From Mrakia gelida (taxonomy: Eukaryota; Basidiomycota; Tremellomycetes; Cystofilobasidiales; Mrakiaceae): a DNA stretch of 64,000 nucleotides. The stretch covers positions 1 to 64,000 of the forward strand of contig BRON01000008.1 in NCBI GenBank assembly GCA_024345305.1. Direction: 5' to 3'. Of the stretch, positions 1 through 10,449 are shown piece after piece (position 1 is the first letter of the stretch; each line of letters starts with the position of its first letter). The notes under the pieces are model-generated. The model saw only the letters and a list, made by a program, of their open reading frames with translations, made no database searches and was not told where the DNA came from. The position numbers and the translations under genes are program-made.

Positions 1-9
1 CTCTGTCAG

Positions 10-2577
10 GATGCCATCACTCTTCTGAACTCTCTCCAATCGAACGCTCAAACGATTGAAGCGATCCGGAAATCAGGAGGGAAGCTCAACGAGGTCGCTC
101 TCAAGGAGATGAGAGAGTATCTAGCCAGAGTCGGATACTATGTGAGTCGGCTCAGCGTTCTTGTCTCTCGTTCTATCTCCATCTTCGGATGCGATCTGGA
201 TCCAAGAGTCCCGGCAAGGCTGCGTCGCGAAGGGAAGGTCAAACGAAACGAAGCTCACCTCCTCCTCCCTTCTCTCCTTCGTTCGACCTCGCCAGCCCTC
301 GGACCTGAACGCTCTCAACGTCATTCACGTAACAGGAACCAAGGGGAAAGGTTCAACTTCCGCTTTCTGCGACTCTCTCCTGAGGTCGCTGCATAGGAAT
401 CAGCCTCCTCCTCCTTCAACATCTCCTTCGTCGTTCAAAGTCGGTGAGCTCCGTCTCTCCTCCTTCGTTCTTCGCCTCCCTCTTCTCGCTCGAGCCCGAA
501 CTGATCTCGATTGGGTTTCATTTTGGGCCAGGTCTTTACACCTCCCCCCACCTCGTCGCCGTCCGAGAAAGGATCAGAATCAACGGAGTTCCTCTGTCGG
601 AGGAGAGGTTCGCAAAGTACTTCTTCGAGGTTTGGGATCGGTTGGAGAACAACAGTACTGTGAGCTCGACCCCTCTCTTCGTTTCCATCTCGCAGACTCG
701 ACGACTGACTAGTGTTACATCGGATGCTGCAGGTCTCCAACCCCTCAACACCTCTCAAGCCCGTCTACTTTCGTTACCTCACCCTGCTCGCCTTCCACGC
801 GTTCAAGTCCGAGAAGGTGCGTCTCTTCTCCCAACCGTCTTTTCCTATCATCGTTCTTCGACGTTCTCGGACGAACGTGTGCTGACTTCATGTGTCCTTT
901 CGTCTCCATCAGGTCGACACAACTATCCTCGAAGTCGGCGTAGGAGGAGCGTTCGACTCGACCAACATCGTTCCTCGACCTCTCACGACGGGGATCACCT
1001 CGCTGGGTTTGGATCATGTCGCTTTGCTGGGGGATACGATCGGAGAGGTCGCTTGGAACAAGGCTGGGATATTCAAGGTCAGTTCAAAGCTTCTCGAGTT
1101 CGTCAAACAGCGTCGAGGTCGAATCGAGTTCGTTCGGTTCTGACTTCCTTGCATTCGATCGCTTTCGTTCGGCAGGCTGGCGTCCCAGCTCTCACCGTCG
1201 AGCAGAAGGAGGAAGCCATGATCGTTCTTAAACAACGAGCTGAGGAAGCCAAGGTACGCTCGTCTTCTCTCTCTCTCTTCCTTTCTCGTCTCGTCGCGTC
1301 TTCGCTCACCCTCTCCTCCTCCACCCTCTCCTTCCCATCTTCCTCCACACCCACCCACCCCCGCCGATCTTCCCTCAGGCCTCCTCCTTCTCCATCGTTC
1401 CCATCCACCCAGAGCTCAGAACCATCAAACTCGGCCTCTCGGGAAATCACCAACTCTCCAACGCTTCCCTCTCCCTCGCCCTCATCTCCTCCCTCCTCGC
1501 CTCCCCTTACGTCCCTCGAGCCCTCTCCCACATCCCATCACCACCACCACCACCCGCTCCAGGTGCGCTGCATGCTCCGCTGGAGAAAAGCTTGAGGGAG
1601 GGGTTGGAGCGAGCGCGGTGGCCAGGGAGGTGTCAGCTCATCAAGGACGAGGCGAAGGGGAGGGAGGGAGTCAAGTGGTGGTTGGATGGAGCGCATACGG
1701 TGGAGAGTCTGGAAGGGTGTGGAAAGTGGTTCTGGAGCGAGGTGGATGGACGAGGCGATGGAGTGGCGAAGAAGAAGATTGGAGGGGAGGAGGTTGAGGG
1801 GGCTGAGAGGTTCGTTCCAAACTCGACGGCCCGCGTCGTTTTCGTTCGTTCGCTCGGTTCACCCAAACTGACTCCTCCTTCTTTTGCTCTCCTCCCTTCC
1901 TGCATCCCTTCTCTCCCCTTCCCACACACTCCTCTACAGAATCCTCATCTTCAACTGCACCAACGGTCGCTCCGCATCCTCCCTCCTCGCATCCCTCCTC
2001 TCCCAAGCTCCCTCTTCCTCGTCCGCCGCTTCGCCGACTCTCAACCGAGGCTTCTTCTTCGATAAGGTCATCTTCTGCACCAACACCACCTACGCTTCTG
2101 GGGACTCCAAAGGAGGTGAGTTTGAACGAGCTTCTCGTTCTCAAACTCCAGCTGCTTCGTTTCGTTCCGCTCGACGCGTCGAAGAAACTGACTCCCTCTC
2201 TTCTCTTCTCTCTCATCCGCTCTCGTCTTCTTTCGCTCCCCCCTCGATGTCGCCTCGCTCAACCAGACCTCCAATCCCGCATCGAAGACACAACCCTCAC
2301 CACCCAGAACGACATCTCCCAAGCGTTCTCGGACCTCAACCCTGCTTTCCCCATCGAGAAGATCCACGTCGTGGGTTCGATTGAGGAGGCGATTGCGCTC
2401 GTCGATGACGGCTCGGACGCGAACGAGGGAGAGCAAGCGGCGGAGGGAGAGGTAGCGGGAGTAAGATCGAGCGCGGAGAGGAAGGGGAAGGACGTGTTGG
2501 TGACGGGGAGTTTGCATCTCGTCGGAGGGGTGATGGAGGTTGCTGGGTTGGTGGAGGTTGGGTTGAGGGTTGATTAG
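10..2577 (+). CDS. MET7: Folylpolyglutamate synthase, 5' end outside window
   Basis: This enzyme adds glutamates to folates using ATP, in cytosol and mitochondria. The first visible exon begins after an AG acceptor at position 9 and reads DAITLLNSLQSNAQTIEAI, the usual start of the conserved folylpolyglutamate synthase region. The next exon (from about 297) carries the P-loop HVTGTKGKGSTSAFC. Later exons give YTSPHL (about 537-555), a family-typical LLGDTIGEVAWNKAGIFK block (about 1027-1077) and AGVPALTVEQKEEAM. The C-terminal exons contain the VKWWLDGAHT box (about 1670-1700) and a region beginning ILIFNCTNGRSA. The frame closes at TAG 2575-2577 after GGVMEVAGLVEVGLRVD. Introns start gtgagt or similar and end cag. 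Dihydrofolate synthase is the nearest alternative, but the long N-terminal helix and the C-terminal domain favour folylpolyglutamate synthase. The start codon and first exon lie upstream of the window. Confidence 0.93.
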
Positions 2578-3789
2578 ACTAGAATTTGCTGTGCTCCGTT
2601 GTGGATCTGATTTGGTTCTGATGCGGGTTGACTGGGCTCGGTACGAGAAACGTCTAGATATCCGTTAGTCCACTGTCCTCTCGTCTTGAAAACGAGACGA
2701 CGCGTCGCTAACCTTCTCCCTTCTCTTCCCTCTTTGCCGTTGCCGCACGCTCGTGCCAGCGTTCTACTACAGCGTATGTATCGAGACATGGACAGAAATC
2801 CTATCTCTTTCTTATCCGTGGTATCTGTTTGCTATTCATGTCTCCTTGACGACGAGCACAGCCCTCTTCTTCGGTGAAAGTCGAACCGAGGGCGAGGGAG
2901 GACGAGGTCAATCCCAACGTCCACCATCGATCTTTTCGACCTTTGCTCGAACCCTTCTCGCTCCAGACGAAGCTGGCAGTCTGAGATATACTATGAGTAG
3001 ATATACGTGAGTTCAGAAGCCAAGTTGACGGGCGTTCGGAGGGAGAGACGGGAGTCGAAGAAGGAAGGGGAGGAGATGGAACGGCGAAGGCTGACCTTCT
3101 TTTCCTTTCCTCGCTTTGTCGTTTCGTGCCAGATCCATCGCCAGCTTTTTTCCAAGCATCTCTCGCGAACTCAAGAACGAATAGAGATATATCGCACTCG
3201 TTTCTGGTACGTTTTTCGTCTTTTTCCAGCCTCGCTCGAAAGGCAGAGCTCGTGAAAAGCTCGAGCTCATCTTTTCCCTCTCTGTCTCTCTCTCTTCGCC
3301 TTCCCCTCCTCAGCCTCCCTCGACGGTTTCACTATGGATCTTCAGGTCTCGTTATGGTCGTCTGAATCTATGAGGGTAAGTCCCGTTTCGCCTCTTCGCG
3401 AAGGCTGAGAAGACGAGAGGAAGAGCTCGAGCTCACACCTTCCTCCCGCTCCCTTTCGCCCTGTTCGCTTTCGTTTCAGACTGGCCATCAAACGTCGTCG
3501 TTGATTCTTTCAAGCTCGTTCCCTAGCAGCATCGTCAGTCTGCTACCTTATTTGTCTCCTCGCGAGCCAGAAGACTTCGTTATTGACCCTCGTTTCTTCC
3601 TTCTTCCTTCCTCGCCCGTCAAACACCAGCTCCGTCCTCCTCTTCAGTGTCACATCTCCGCCCACTCGGCTCGACCCTCGAACTAGCACCTACCCTCGAC
3701 TAGGTTTGGAGTAGGGCCATCATCGGTCAGCTCGGAACCTGGAGGAACTATGCTTAGATCTAGCCTTCGAGAGCTGCAGAGGCTAGGAC
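2578..3789. other. Non-coding stretch; possible spliced leader of next gene
   Basis: No long conserved reading frame is visible. The plus strand carries several good splice signals: gtgagt at about 3006, CTGAC plus cag at about 3090-3131, gtaagt at about 3375 and cag at about 3480. This suggests a multi-exon 5' untranslated leader for the gene that starts at 3790. Joining the ATG near 2992 across the first intron gives only a 21-residue peptide before a stop, so I do not call it a gene. Confidence 0.4.
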
Positions 3790-5300
3790 ATGGATTTCGA
3801 GTCCGGTCGAGGTCAGTTCACCTCCCACTTCCCTCCCTTCTCCCTCTTCTTCGCCGAGGTCTTCTCTCTTCTCTCCCTCACTCTGCTAAGTCTAACTCCC
3901 ACAACTCCCTTCCGCCTCCCGTCCCTCTTCTCCAGGACCGAACGCCATCAACAAGAAGGACGCTCAACCTCACCTCGCCCTCCGATCGGTCGTCCTCGAT
4001 CAGGAAGGTTTCTCGGACCTCCGAGTCGTTCTCCACGCCGCGACGAAGGTTCTGCTGCTATGTAGCTCTCGACTCCGTGTACCGTCCTATCCGCATACCC
4101 TCGCTTGCAGAGGCTGACGCTTCGCCTTCCTCTCCTTCGTCTTCGCATCATCCCCAGCCCGACAGCCTTGCGACGCGTCGTCCCTCTTCCCTCTTCACCA
4201 CATCGACGTCGACGAATTAGGACCCATTCCTCGTCTCTCCTTACGACATAGATCCCTTGGCTCGTGAGTACTACCACTGCTATATCTCGGTTCCTCGTGA
4301 GGAACGAAATGGTCAAAACCCTGACCAACCGTCGACGCGTCCGTTCTTCGTTCTCTCTCTCTCTCTCTGACTTCAGCTCGCCGTCGTCCCATCATTCTTT
4401 CCTCTCGCTCAACGGAACTGGCACGCCTCCGCTCAGTATCGATACTTGCGCCGTCGGAAGGAACGAGGAAGCACGGAACTGAACGGAGGAGAGGTGGGTT
4501 TGGAGAGCGACGGGAAGTCGTTCGGATGGGCTTGGTTGGTGGGAGAGAAGCGAGAAGGAGGATGTAGGGCTGGGAGGGTGTCTGGTGGGATAGGCGGTTT
4601 GAAGTATAGGTTTGGGAGGGAGGTGTTTGAGAAGGATTGGTCGAGCTGGGACGGGAAGGACTTGGACTCGATTCGTCTCAAGAGGTGGGAGGTGGATCTG
4701 AAGGTGAGTCTATCTTTCTCGCTTGAGCCAGCAGGGTGCATATCTGCGTAGACGGAAGAGGATTGGAGATTGACGCGTTGGTTCGTCGTCGTTTCGAGCA
4801 GGTCGCTCGTCGGAACTCGTCCTCCCTTGTCGTCCCTTTCCTCGTCGGTTTCGAGATTTTCGGAGTGCGTGAGATCGGACTCCAATAGGGTCGGAGGGAA
4901 GTGGGGGCGGATGCAGGTTGTGGGAGCTTCGTTGAGGGAACGGTGGACGGGATGCGTCGCAGGATTTCGGGGAGGCAGGTCGAGCTTGGAAGGTTGTTTG
5001 GTTCGAGCTCTTCTTCGAGAGCGAGAGCATCACTCACAGAGGAGCTTCAACGAACATCCAGCGAGTACCGTGAGTCATTTCTGCCATTCGATCAAACGCT
5101 CTGATGTAAGCAAGCTGACCATCGTTCAACTCCCTTCGAACCGCTCCAGGCCTTCGTTGGACTCCTCGAATCGACGCGTCTCGCTCGACACCCTTCGACT
5201 AGATCTTCTCCTCACCTTCCAGATCTACATCCTCGACTCGACTCCAAAACACCTCCTACATCCCAACCTCCATCATTCGTCGACGTATGGCCCCCGACTT
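3790..5300 (+). CDS. Unrecognised intron-rich gene
   Basis: I do not recognise the product. The ATG at 3790 follows an in-frame stop and opens MDFESGR, then an intron (about 3809-3939, ending ctccag), then a continuous stretch GPNAINKKDAQPHLALRSVV. An exon ending at about 4263 encodes LFPLHHIDVDELGPIPRLS. An exon ending at 4703 encodes a Gly/Trp-rich segment, AWLVGEKREGGCRAGRVSGG, and stops exactly at gtgagt. The last exon, after a CTGAC/ccag acceptor at about 5149, encodes AFVGLLESTRLARHPSTRSS and ends at TAG 5298-5300. Two junctions (around 4264-4380 and 4704-4889) do not join in one frame with the obvious splice sites: an in-frame TAG sits at about 4886-4888, and the exon after 4380 needs a different phase. 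The model is approximate and a broken gene is possible. Confidence 0.45.
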
Positions 5301-5929
5301 AGAGTTGGTCTAAGGAGCAGAATCTCGTTCCTGACAAGCCCTCGTCAATCGAATTTAGGAGGAGGTCGTTCTTCTTCGCTTCCCTCCCTTGACCACCAAC
5401 CACCACCCACCACCATCCCCATCCCACCCTCTTCCTCTTCTTACCTCTTACTATCTTAAACCGTCGTCCTACAACGGACAACAACCAAAAAAAGTCTCTC
5501 CCTTTCGTCCCGCGCGCGACCTCCTCCCCGCTCTCCCTCTCCCTACCCTCCTCTCCTCCTCCCTCTCCTCCCTCGCCTCACCCATCGGCTCAACCATCAA
5601 ATCCAACCTCCTCCCCATCCACCACCGCCACCTACTCACCCTCCAACCCTCCTCCCACCACCTCCTCCCCTCCTACAAGAACGGACGACTCAACCTGGAA
5701 CGACCCCTCTCTCGTCGTCGATCGTCACTTCACCATCCCCACCGCTCTTCACCTCTCCCCTCTCTCCTCTTCCCTCCACCCATCCACCCTCCTCCCCTCC
5801 TCCCTCAACCTCACCTCCTCCGCCGTTACCCATCAATCAGGATCTCCAGCGGCTCCCTTTCCCTCGACCATCTCGAATCCCCCGACGAACCAAACAACCT
5901 CTTCCAACCTCCCTCCTCCCGCCTTCAAG
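5301..5929. other. Pyrimidine-rich 5' flank
   Basis: This 630-base stretch is extremely rich in CCT/CTC runs (for example about 5520-5600 and 5755-5820). It contains open frames only because of that composition. It most likely holds the promoter and 5' untranslated region of the coiled-coil gene starting at 5930. I see no conserved protein in it. Confidence 0.45.
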
Positions 5930-8900
5930 ATGTCTCAAGAGCGTCCCACCACCCCTTCCTCTACCAACTCTCCCTCTCCTATTCGCTCTCCCCTCAAATC
6001 CTCCTACCAAACCAACCTCAACCGCTCGAACGGATCCCCATCGTCCTCCAAGCCTCGGAGGTCCAGCTCGCCTCGACCCTCCTTGGTCCTCGCCTCGCCT
6101 CTCCAACCTCCTCTCACTCCCGAAAACTCCTCGCCAGAGCCTTCTCCCATCCAGGAAGCCTTCGGAAACATCGCTCCTCAAGATCCAACCCACGAACTCG
6201 CTTCTCCTTCTCCTTCGGTTCCCTCCTCGCCAAGCTCGCCTCCTCCCATTGCGAGCTCGACGGTGGGATTCAGGATGGCGAATGCGACGGTTCCTTGGCT
6301 CAGTCCTCTTAAGAAGGATAGGGTGGGGAAGGATATGGGTGGTTCTCTTCGACGGAGAGGAGGGAGTGCGAAGGGGAAGGAGAGGGAGAAGAAGAGGGGG
6401 AGGAAGAGTGGGGAGGGGCTGGTTGTTGATCGAAACGAGAAGGGTCTTGTCGACGCTCGTGAGTCCCTCTCTCGTTCGCTTCTTCCCCCTCCTCTTCGAT
6501 TTACGCTGCATTAGGGCGTGCTCGACGTCGTGTACGGAGTCCTCGTGGAAGGGGAGCTTGGATTGCAGCGAAGGAGCTCGAGCTGACCTTGTTCTCGTTT
6601 GGGTTTCGTTTCGTAAACAGTCGCGTCTCCCTCCTCGCCTCTTACCCTCGCTTCTCCGTCGACCTCGACCTCGACCAAAGGATGCTCGCCTCTTGTCTCG
6701 ACTGAAGATCTCGCCAAGACCCTGGACGTCCCCAGAGGATCTGCCGTACGTGATGTTTCTCCATTCGTGTCGACCGTTCGTTCCCCTCCGCGTCGACGCC
6801 GAAAGCTGACCGTCGCGCTCTTTCCTCCCCCTACGTTCTCCATTAGCTCGCTCAGTCCCAGGTCACCAAACCTCTTTCCCAACGTCGTCTCGCCATCTCT
6901 CCTCTCGCCAGATCGTCCTCATCACTGTCCCCGCAGAAGGACGTTCCTCCGTCGACGACGAACAACAACGGCGAGGACGCCGTCGACGACGAGGCGAATG
7001 GATCGAACGAGTCGGATGGGACGGGTCTCGAGGGTGGAGCTGCTGGTGCGAAGGAGGGTGGTCAGGTCCAAGATGGGAATGGACGCGACGGGTGAGTAAG
7101 AACGCTTTTCTTCGAGCTCGTTTCCATTCGACGTTCGAACTCCCGAGCTTTCGAGAAACGCGTCTCGACTCGATCCTGACTCTTCGCTCTCTCTCTCTCT
7201 CAGATCTCTCGACGCTACCAACCACTCTCTTCCTCTCGACGTCGATGGCATCCAGGAGGACGAGATCTCCCTACGGAAACGAGTCGTGAGCTTCGTTCCC
7301 TTCCCGTCTCTCTCCTCTCGCCGACCCGCCCTCGCCCTAGCCCCTTCGCTGACTCCTTTCCTCCTCCGTCCTCCTTCAGACCACTCTCGAGGCCGATATC
7401 GCCAGTCGGAAAGTAGAGCGCGCGAACCTTCGCACGACCATCGCCAACGGTCACGCTCGGGAGGACGAGCAGAAGATCAAGACGGGTTCCCTCCAGGAGG
7501 AGGTGGACGTCGGAGCGTCGCTGCTTGCCGACATGGAGGAGGACTTGATCGTTGGAGGAGGCACTCGAGGAGTCTAGGAGGGTATTGGAGGTCGAGAAGG
7601 CGAGGGCGGAGGAGGAGTTGGTCTCGGAGAGGAGGTCTCGCGAGGTCGCCGATAAGAAGACGTGAGTAGCACGATCTCGCTCCCTCCTCGTCCCTTCTTT
7701 CGAGAGTCCTCGGCCCTGACCATGACCTTCTCTCGTTTCCGCAGTCGTCAAATCACCGCTCAACGGTGTCTCGCCTACGAGGAGAGAGACGCGACCGTCA
7801 ACAAGCTCGAACTTCGTCTTCAAGATCTCGAGCAGGAGCATCAGTGAGTGCTCTTACCCTTCCGTTCGCGTTGCAGCCGAGCTTGCACTAATTCCCTCTT
7901 TTCCTGTTTGTCATGCAGGATCACCAAGGATAGGGCCGTACTGCTTCAGCAGCAGAGAGATGGGTTATCGACCCAGCTTCGGTGAGCTCTTCTCGTTCTC
8001 TCGTCTCAACGAAGATCTTCGCTGACCAGCAGTCTTGTTCTTGCTTCACAGGATCGCCGATGAACATGGACGAGCCTCGGAAGGTCAAAAGCTCGAGCTC
8101 GAATCTCAGGTCGTCGTTCTCTCTGAGAGGATCCTGGAACTCAACCGCCAGTACGAGTGAGTTGATCTCGCTTCTTCCCTCTCAGTCTCGGAGCTCAACG
8201 ACGACGTCAAGAGTTTGTTCAACTCGACTCTCAAGCTCACGCGTCTCTTCTCCCACGTCCTATAGAACCCTTCAGCATCAACACTCTCAACTTAGGAATG
8301 AGTACCGAGCCGCTCAAGAGGAGATCAAGGTTCGCGACGATCGACTTGGGTGAGTTCTCGCTCGGACACGTCCTTTTCGAATCGAGTCGTTCTGAACGAG
8401 CGTTGACCTCTTCCTCCTTCGTCTTCTTCCTTCTCGCTCTTGTGATCTCATATAGTGGGTAGCACCTCCATTACTGGGAGAAGAATCAACTGTGAGTTTG
8501 TACTCCTTCTTTCGGTTGATCTCTTCCTTCGCTCGAATCGAACGCTGACCTTCTCTCGTCTCCCTTTCTTCCCAGCGCCGCCGCTGCTCCTCCTCCTCCT
8601 GTCCTCCCAGAGGCAGAGCTCGCTCCCGTCGCGGTGGAGCTCCCCGTTCGAGGTCCCCGTTTGGACGTTCTCCAGTTTGGTCTTGACTTCAACGGTTCGT
8701 TCTCGTCGTCGTTCTCGTTCTCGTCTCGCTCTCGGTCGCGTGTCGAGCTGACATCTCTTTCTCTCCCTCCTTCTTTCGCAGCTACCATCTCGACATGTGA
8801 GTCTCACCATACTCCTACAACGACGAAAAGAACCCAGCTGACGAGCTCCCTTTCGCTTTCGCTTCTCCTTTTCTTCTCAGTCACAACCGCTCCTCACAGC

Positions 8901-9248
8901 CCCAGCGCTCCTCCCCTCCCGCTCGAGTCCTACCGATCCGACGACAACTCTCGACCCTTCAAAGCCTTCCCCCCCGGCAAAGGATCGACCTACTTCCTTA
9001 ACCTGGCCGCTCTGGACCATACAACCATCTCCCTCGCTCCCAAGACCAAGCTCCTCTCCACTCCCAACGAGCTCGTCGCCCTCCTCAACCTCGTCGATGG
9101 TCTCACCGCCAAGCTCAGGCAATGGACGAGGACCGGCTCGTCCCCTACCGTCAAAACCGCCGAGAAAGCCAAAGCCTTCTGGCTCACTATCGCTGGGAGG
9201 ATCTGGGAACGAGGGATGGTGCGGAGCAGGGATGGGAGGATGAGTTGA
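5930..9248 (+). CDS. Coiled-coil protein with disordered Ser/Pro N-terminus
   Basis: I do not recognise the family. The ATG at 5930 opens a Ser/Pro-rich disordered region (MSQERPTTPSSTNSPSPIRS) with basic patches, running to an intron at about 6460. Further exons (about 6621-6745 and 6912-7090) are acidic and Gly/Asn-rich. From about 7200 the exons encode coiled coil: LRKRV/TTLEADIASRKVERA, TRQITAQRCLAYEERDATV, ITKDRAVLLQQQRDGLS, KLELESQVVVLSERILEL and TLQHQHSQLRNEYRAA. A Pro-rich linker (about 8577-8697) leads to a C-terminal globular part with GKGSTYFLNLAALDHTTISL and LVALLNLVDGLTAKL. Two places break the frame. Near 7545-7555 the heptads continue one frame over as EEALEESRRVLEVEKARAEE. Near 9210-9225 the frame used here stops at 9248, while an amphipathic sequence, EELLAIVGVEDMLPGVFAVI, continues in another frame to a stop at 9463. 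A role in cytoskeletal or spindle-pole scaffolding is possible but is only a guess from the architecture. Confidence 0.65.
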
Positions 9249-9989
9249 TCGCAGTTGGGCAGGGATGGGAGGAGCTGTTGGCGATTGTAGGAGTGGAGGA
9301 TATGCTTCCGGGGGTGTTCGCGGTGATTAGGGTGTTGGAGGGAGACTTGTTTAAGGTCCTTGAGCGAGCGGCGGGGAGGGCTCGAGGGAGAACGAGGAGC
9401 TGGGTTTGTGTTTGGGTTTCCGTGTTTTGTTTTACGATTTGGGTTCTGGTTTCGTTCGTTTGATTTGCTTTGATTATGTTCTCTCTGTTTTCGCTTTCGG
9501 TTTCGTTTGATTATGGCTTGAAGGATGATTGATTCGTCTCGGAGTCGGAGGAGAAGAGAGAAACGAAAAGACCGAAGACGCGTCGAGCTCGAGTCACGCT
9601 CACTGGGTTCTGCTTCGCGGTGGAGCTGAGAAAGCGGTCGATTCTGGGAGAGTAGATACCCATGTAGTATAAAGCTTAGATCAACGGGACTGTTTGACGC
9701 GTCGAAAGGAGCGAAGGTGAACAGAAGCGCAGAGCCTGAGCTCGTCGCGTTCTCCTCGAGCATGCTTCCTCTCGTCTTTCTCGCCTTTCGTGCCCTCTCC
9801 TCTCGCCATGTTTACGTCGTGTATATGCGCAGCGAGCCTCGAATGCTCATCTACATCGATGTAATGGAGGTGAAGGCGGCACCTTAGTTTTTCCGACGTT
9901 CACTTGTGGAGCCTCGTTTCGATCTGCGTTTCTGCCTCCGCCGTCGGTCCACGTCGCTCGACAACTGCCAATCGATACGAATCACATCT
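9249..9989. other. Intergenic or 3' flank with GACGCGTC sites
   Basis: Apart from the possible alternative C-terminus of the upstream coiled-coil gene (to 9463), I see no gene here. The stretch holds two GACGCGTC palindromes (about 9578 and 9700) and otherwise mixed sequence. Confidence 0.4.
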
Positions 9990-10307
9990 TCACGCCCTTT
10001 GGATAGGATACCAACTAGACCCTCGCTTCCTGCTACGAGCTGCCTTCCTTGACTTTCGATTGGAGACGTGACGCGTCTCTCCGCTTCCTTTCCTCGTTTC
10101 CCTTTCCCTTTCTACGAGCTTCTTCATATTTGCAGCGTTATCGAGCTCCGCCTGGACTCTCTGGTAAGTAGATTGACGGACCTCTTCAGCGTGGTCACTT
10201 TCCTGTCGCGACTCGAATAGCGCGCGTTCCCCTTCCCCCTTGCTCCGAGCCTCCGAGTCCGTCCTCTTCCCTCGAAGAGCAAGAGCAGGGTCCGAAAAGC
10301 CGAACAT
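9990..10307 (-). CDS. Candidate small charged protein (105 aa)
   Basis: A single open frame runs from ATG 10307 (MFGFSDPALALRGKRTDSEA) to a stop at 9990. The middle is rich in Glu/Arg/Gln with a helical look (RQESDHAEEVRQSTYQRVQA, AANMKKLVERERE), and the tail is Arg/Lys/Ser-rich. The composition is unlike the Ser/Arg shadow frames elsewhere in the window, and the frame lies alone in the gap between two genes, downstream of the bleomycin hydrolase stop on the same strand. I do not recognise the product. It may be a real small gene or part of a spliced one whose last exons are not resolved. Confidence 0.4.
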   Translation of the reverse strand: MFGFSDPALALRGKRTDSEARSKGEGERALFESRQESDHAEEVRQSTYQRVQAELDNAANMKKLVERERETRKGSGETRHVSNRKSRKAARSRKRGSSWYPIQRA

Positions 10308-10449
10308 AGTGAGTAGTCATCAAAATCACACGTCTCAGAAGCCAACCAACCAACGAAGCCCAAAGTGAGAAACAACTAATCCAGATACAACTAGAGAAAA
10401 GAAAGCCAGCGAGTCGACCACTAGGCGAGTCGTGGGCCGTCGACGAAAC

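Noticed and set aside
444..1595. 383-codon plus-strand frame across the folylpolyglutamate synthase gene
   Set aside because: It runs through introns in a frame without the conserved motifs; it is a Ser/Arg-rich by-product of CT-rich sequence.
2992..3203. A 21-residue spliced peptide starting MSRYTSIASFF
   Set aside because: The splice signals are good but the product is tiny and unrecognised; more likely an upstream frame in a leader.
5389..6312. 307-codon frame of Ser/Pro/His/Leu before the coiled-coil gene
   Set aside because: It owes its length to CCT/CTC composition, has no natural start and overlaps the better-supported frame from 5930.
8160..8264. Extra exon reading SELNDDVKSLFNSTLKLTRL in the coiled-coil gene
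   Set aside because: It ends in a TAG that is itself the acceptor of the better join (ETLQHQHSQLRNEY); probably intron, though an alternative exon cannot be excluded.
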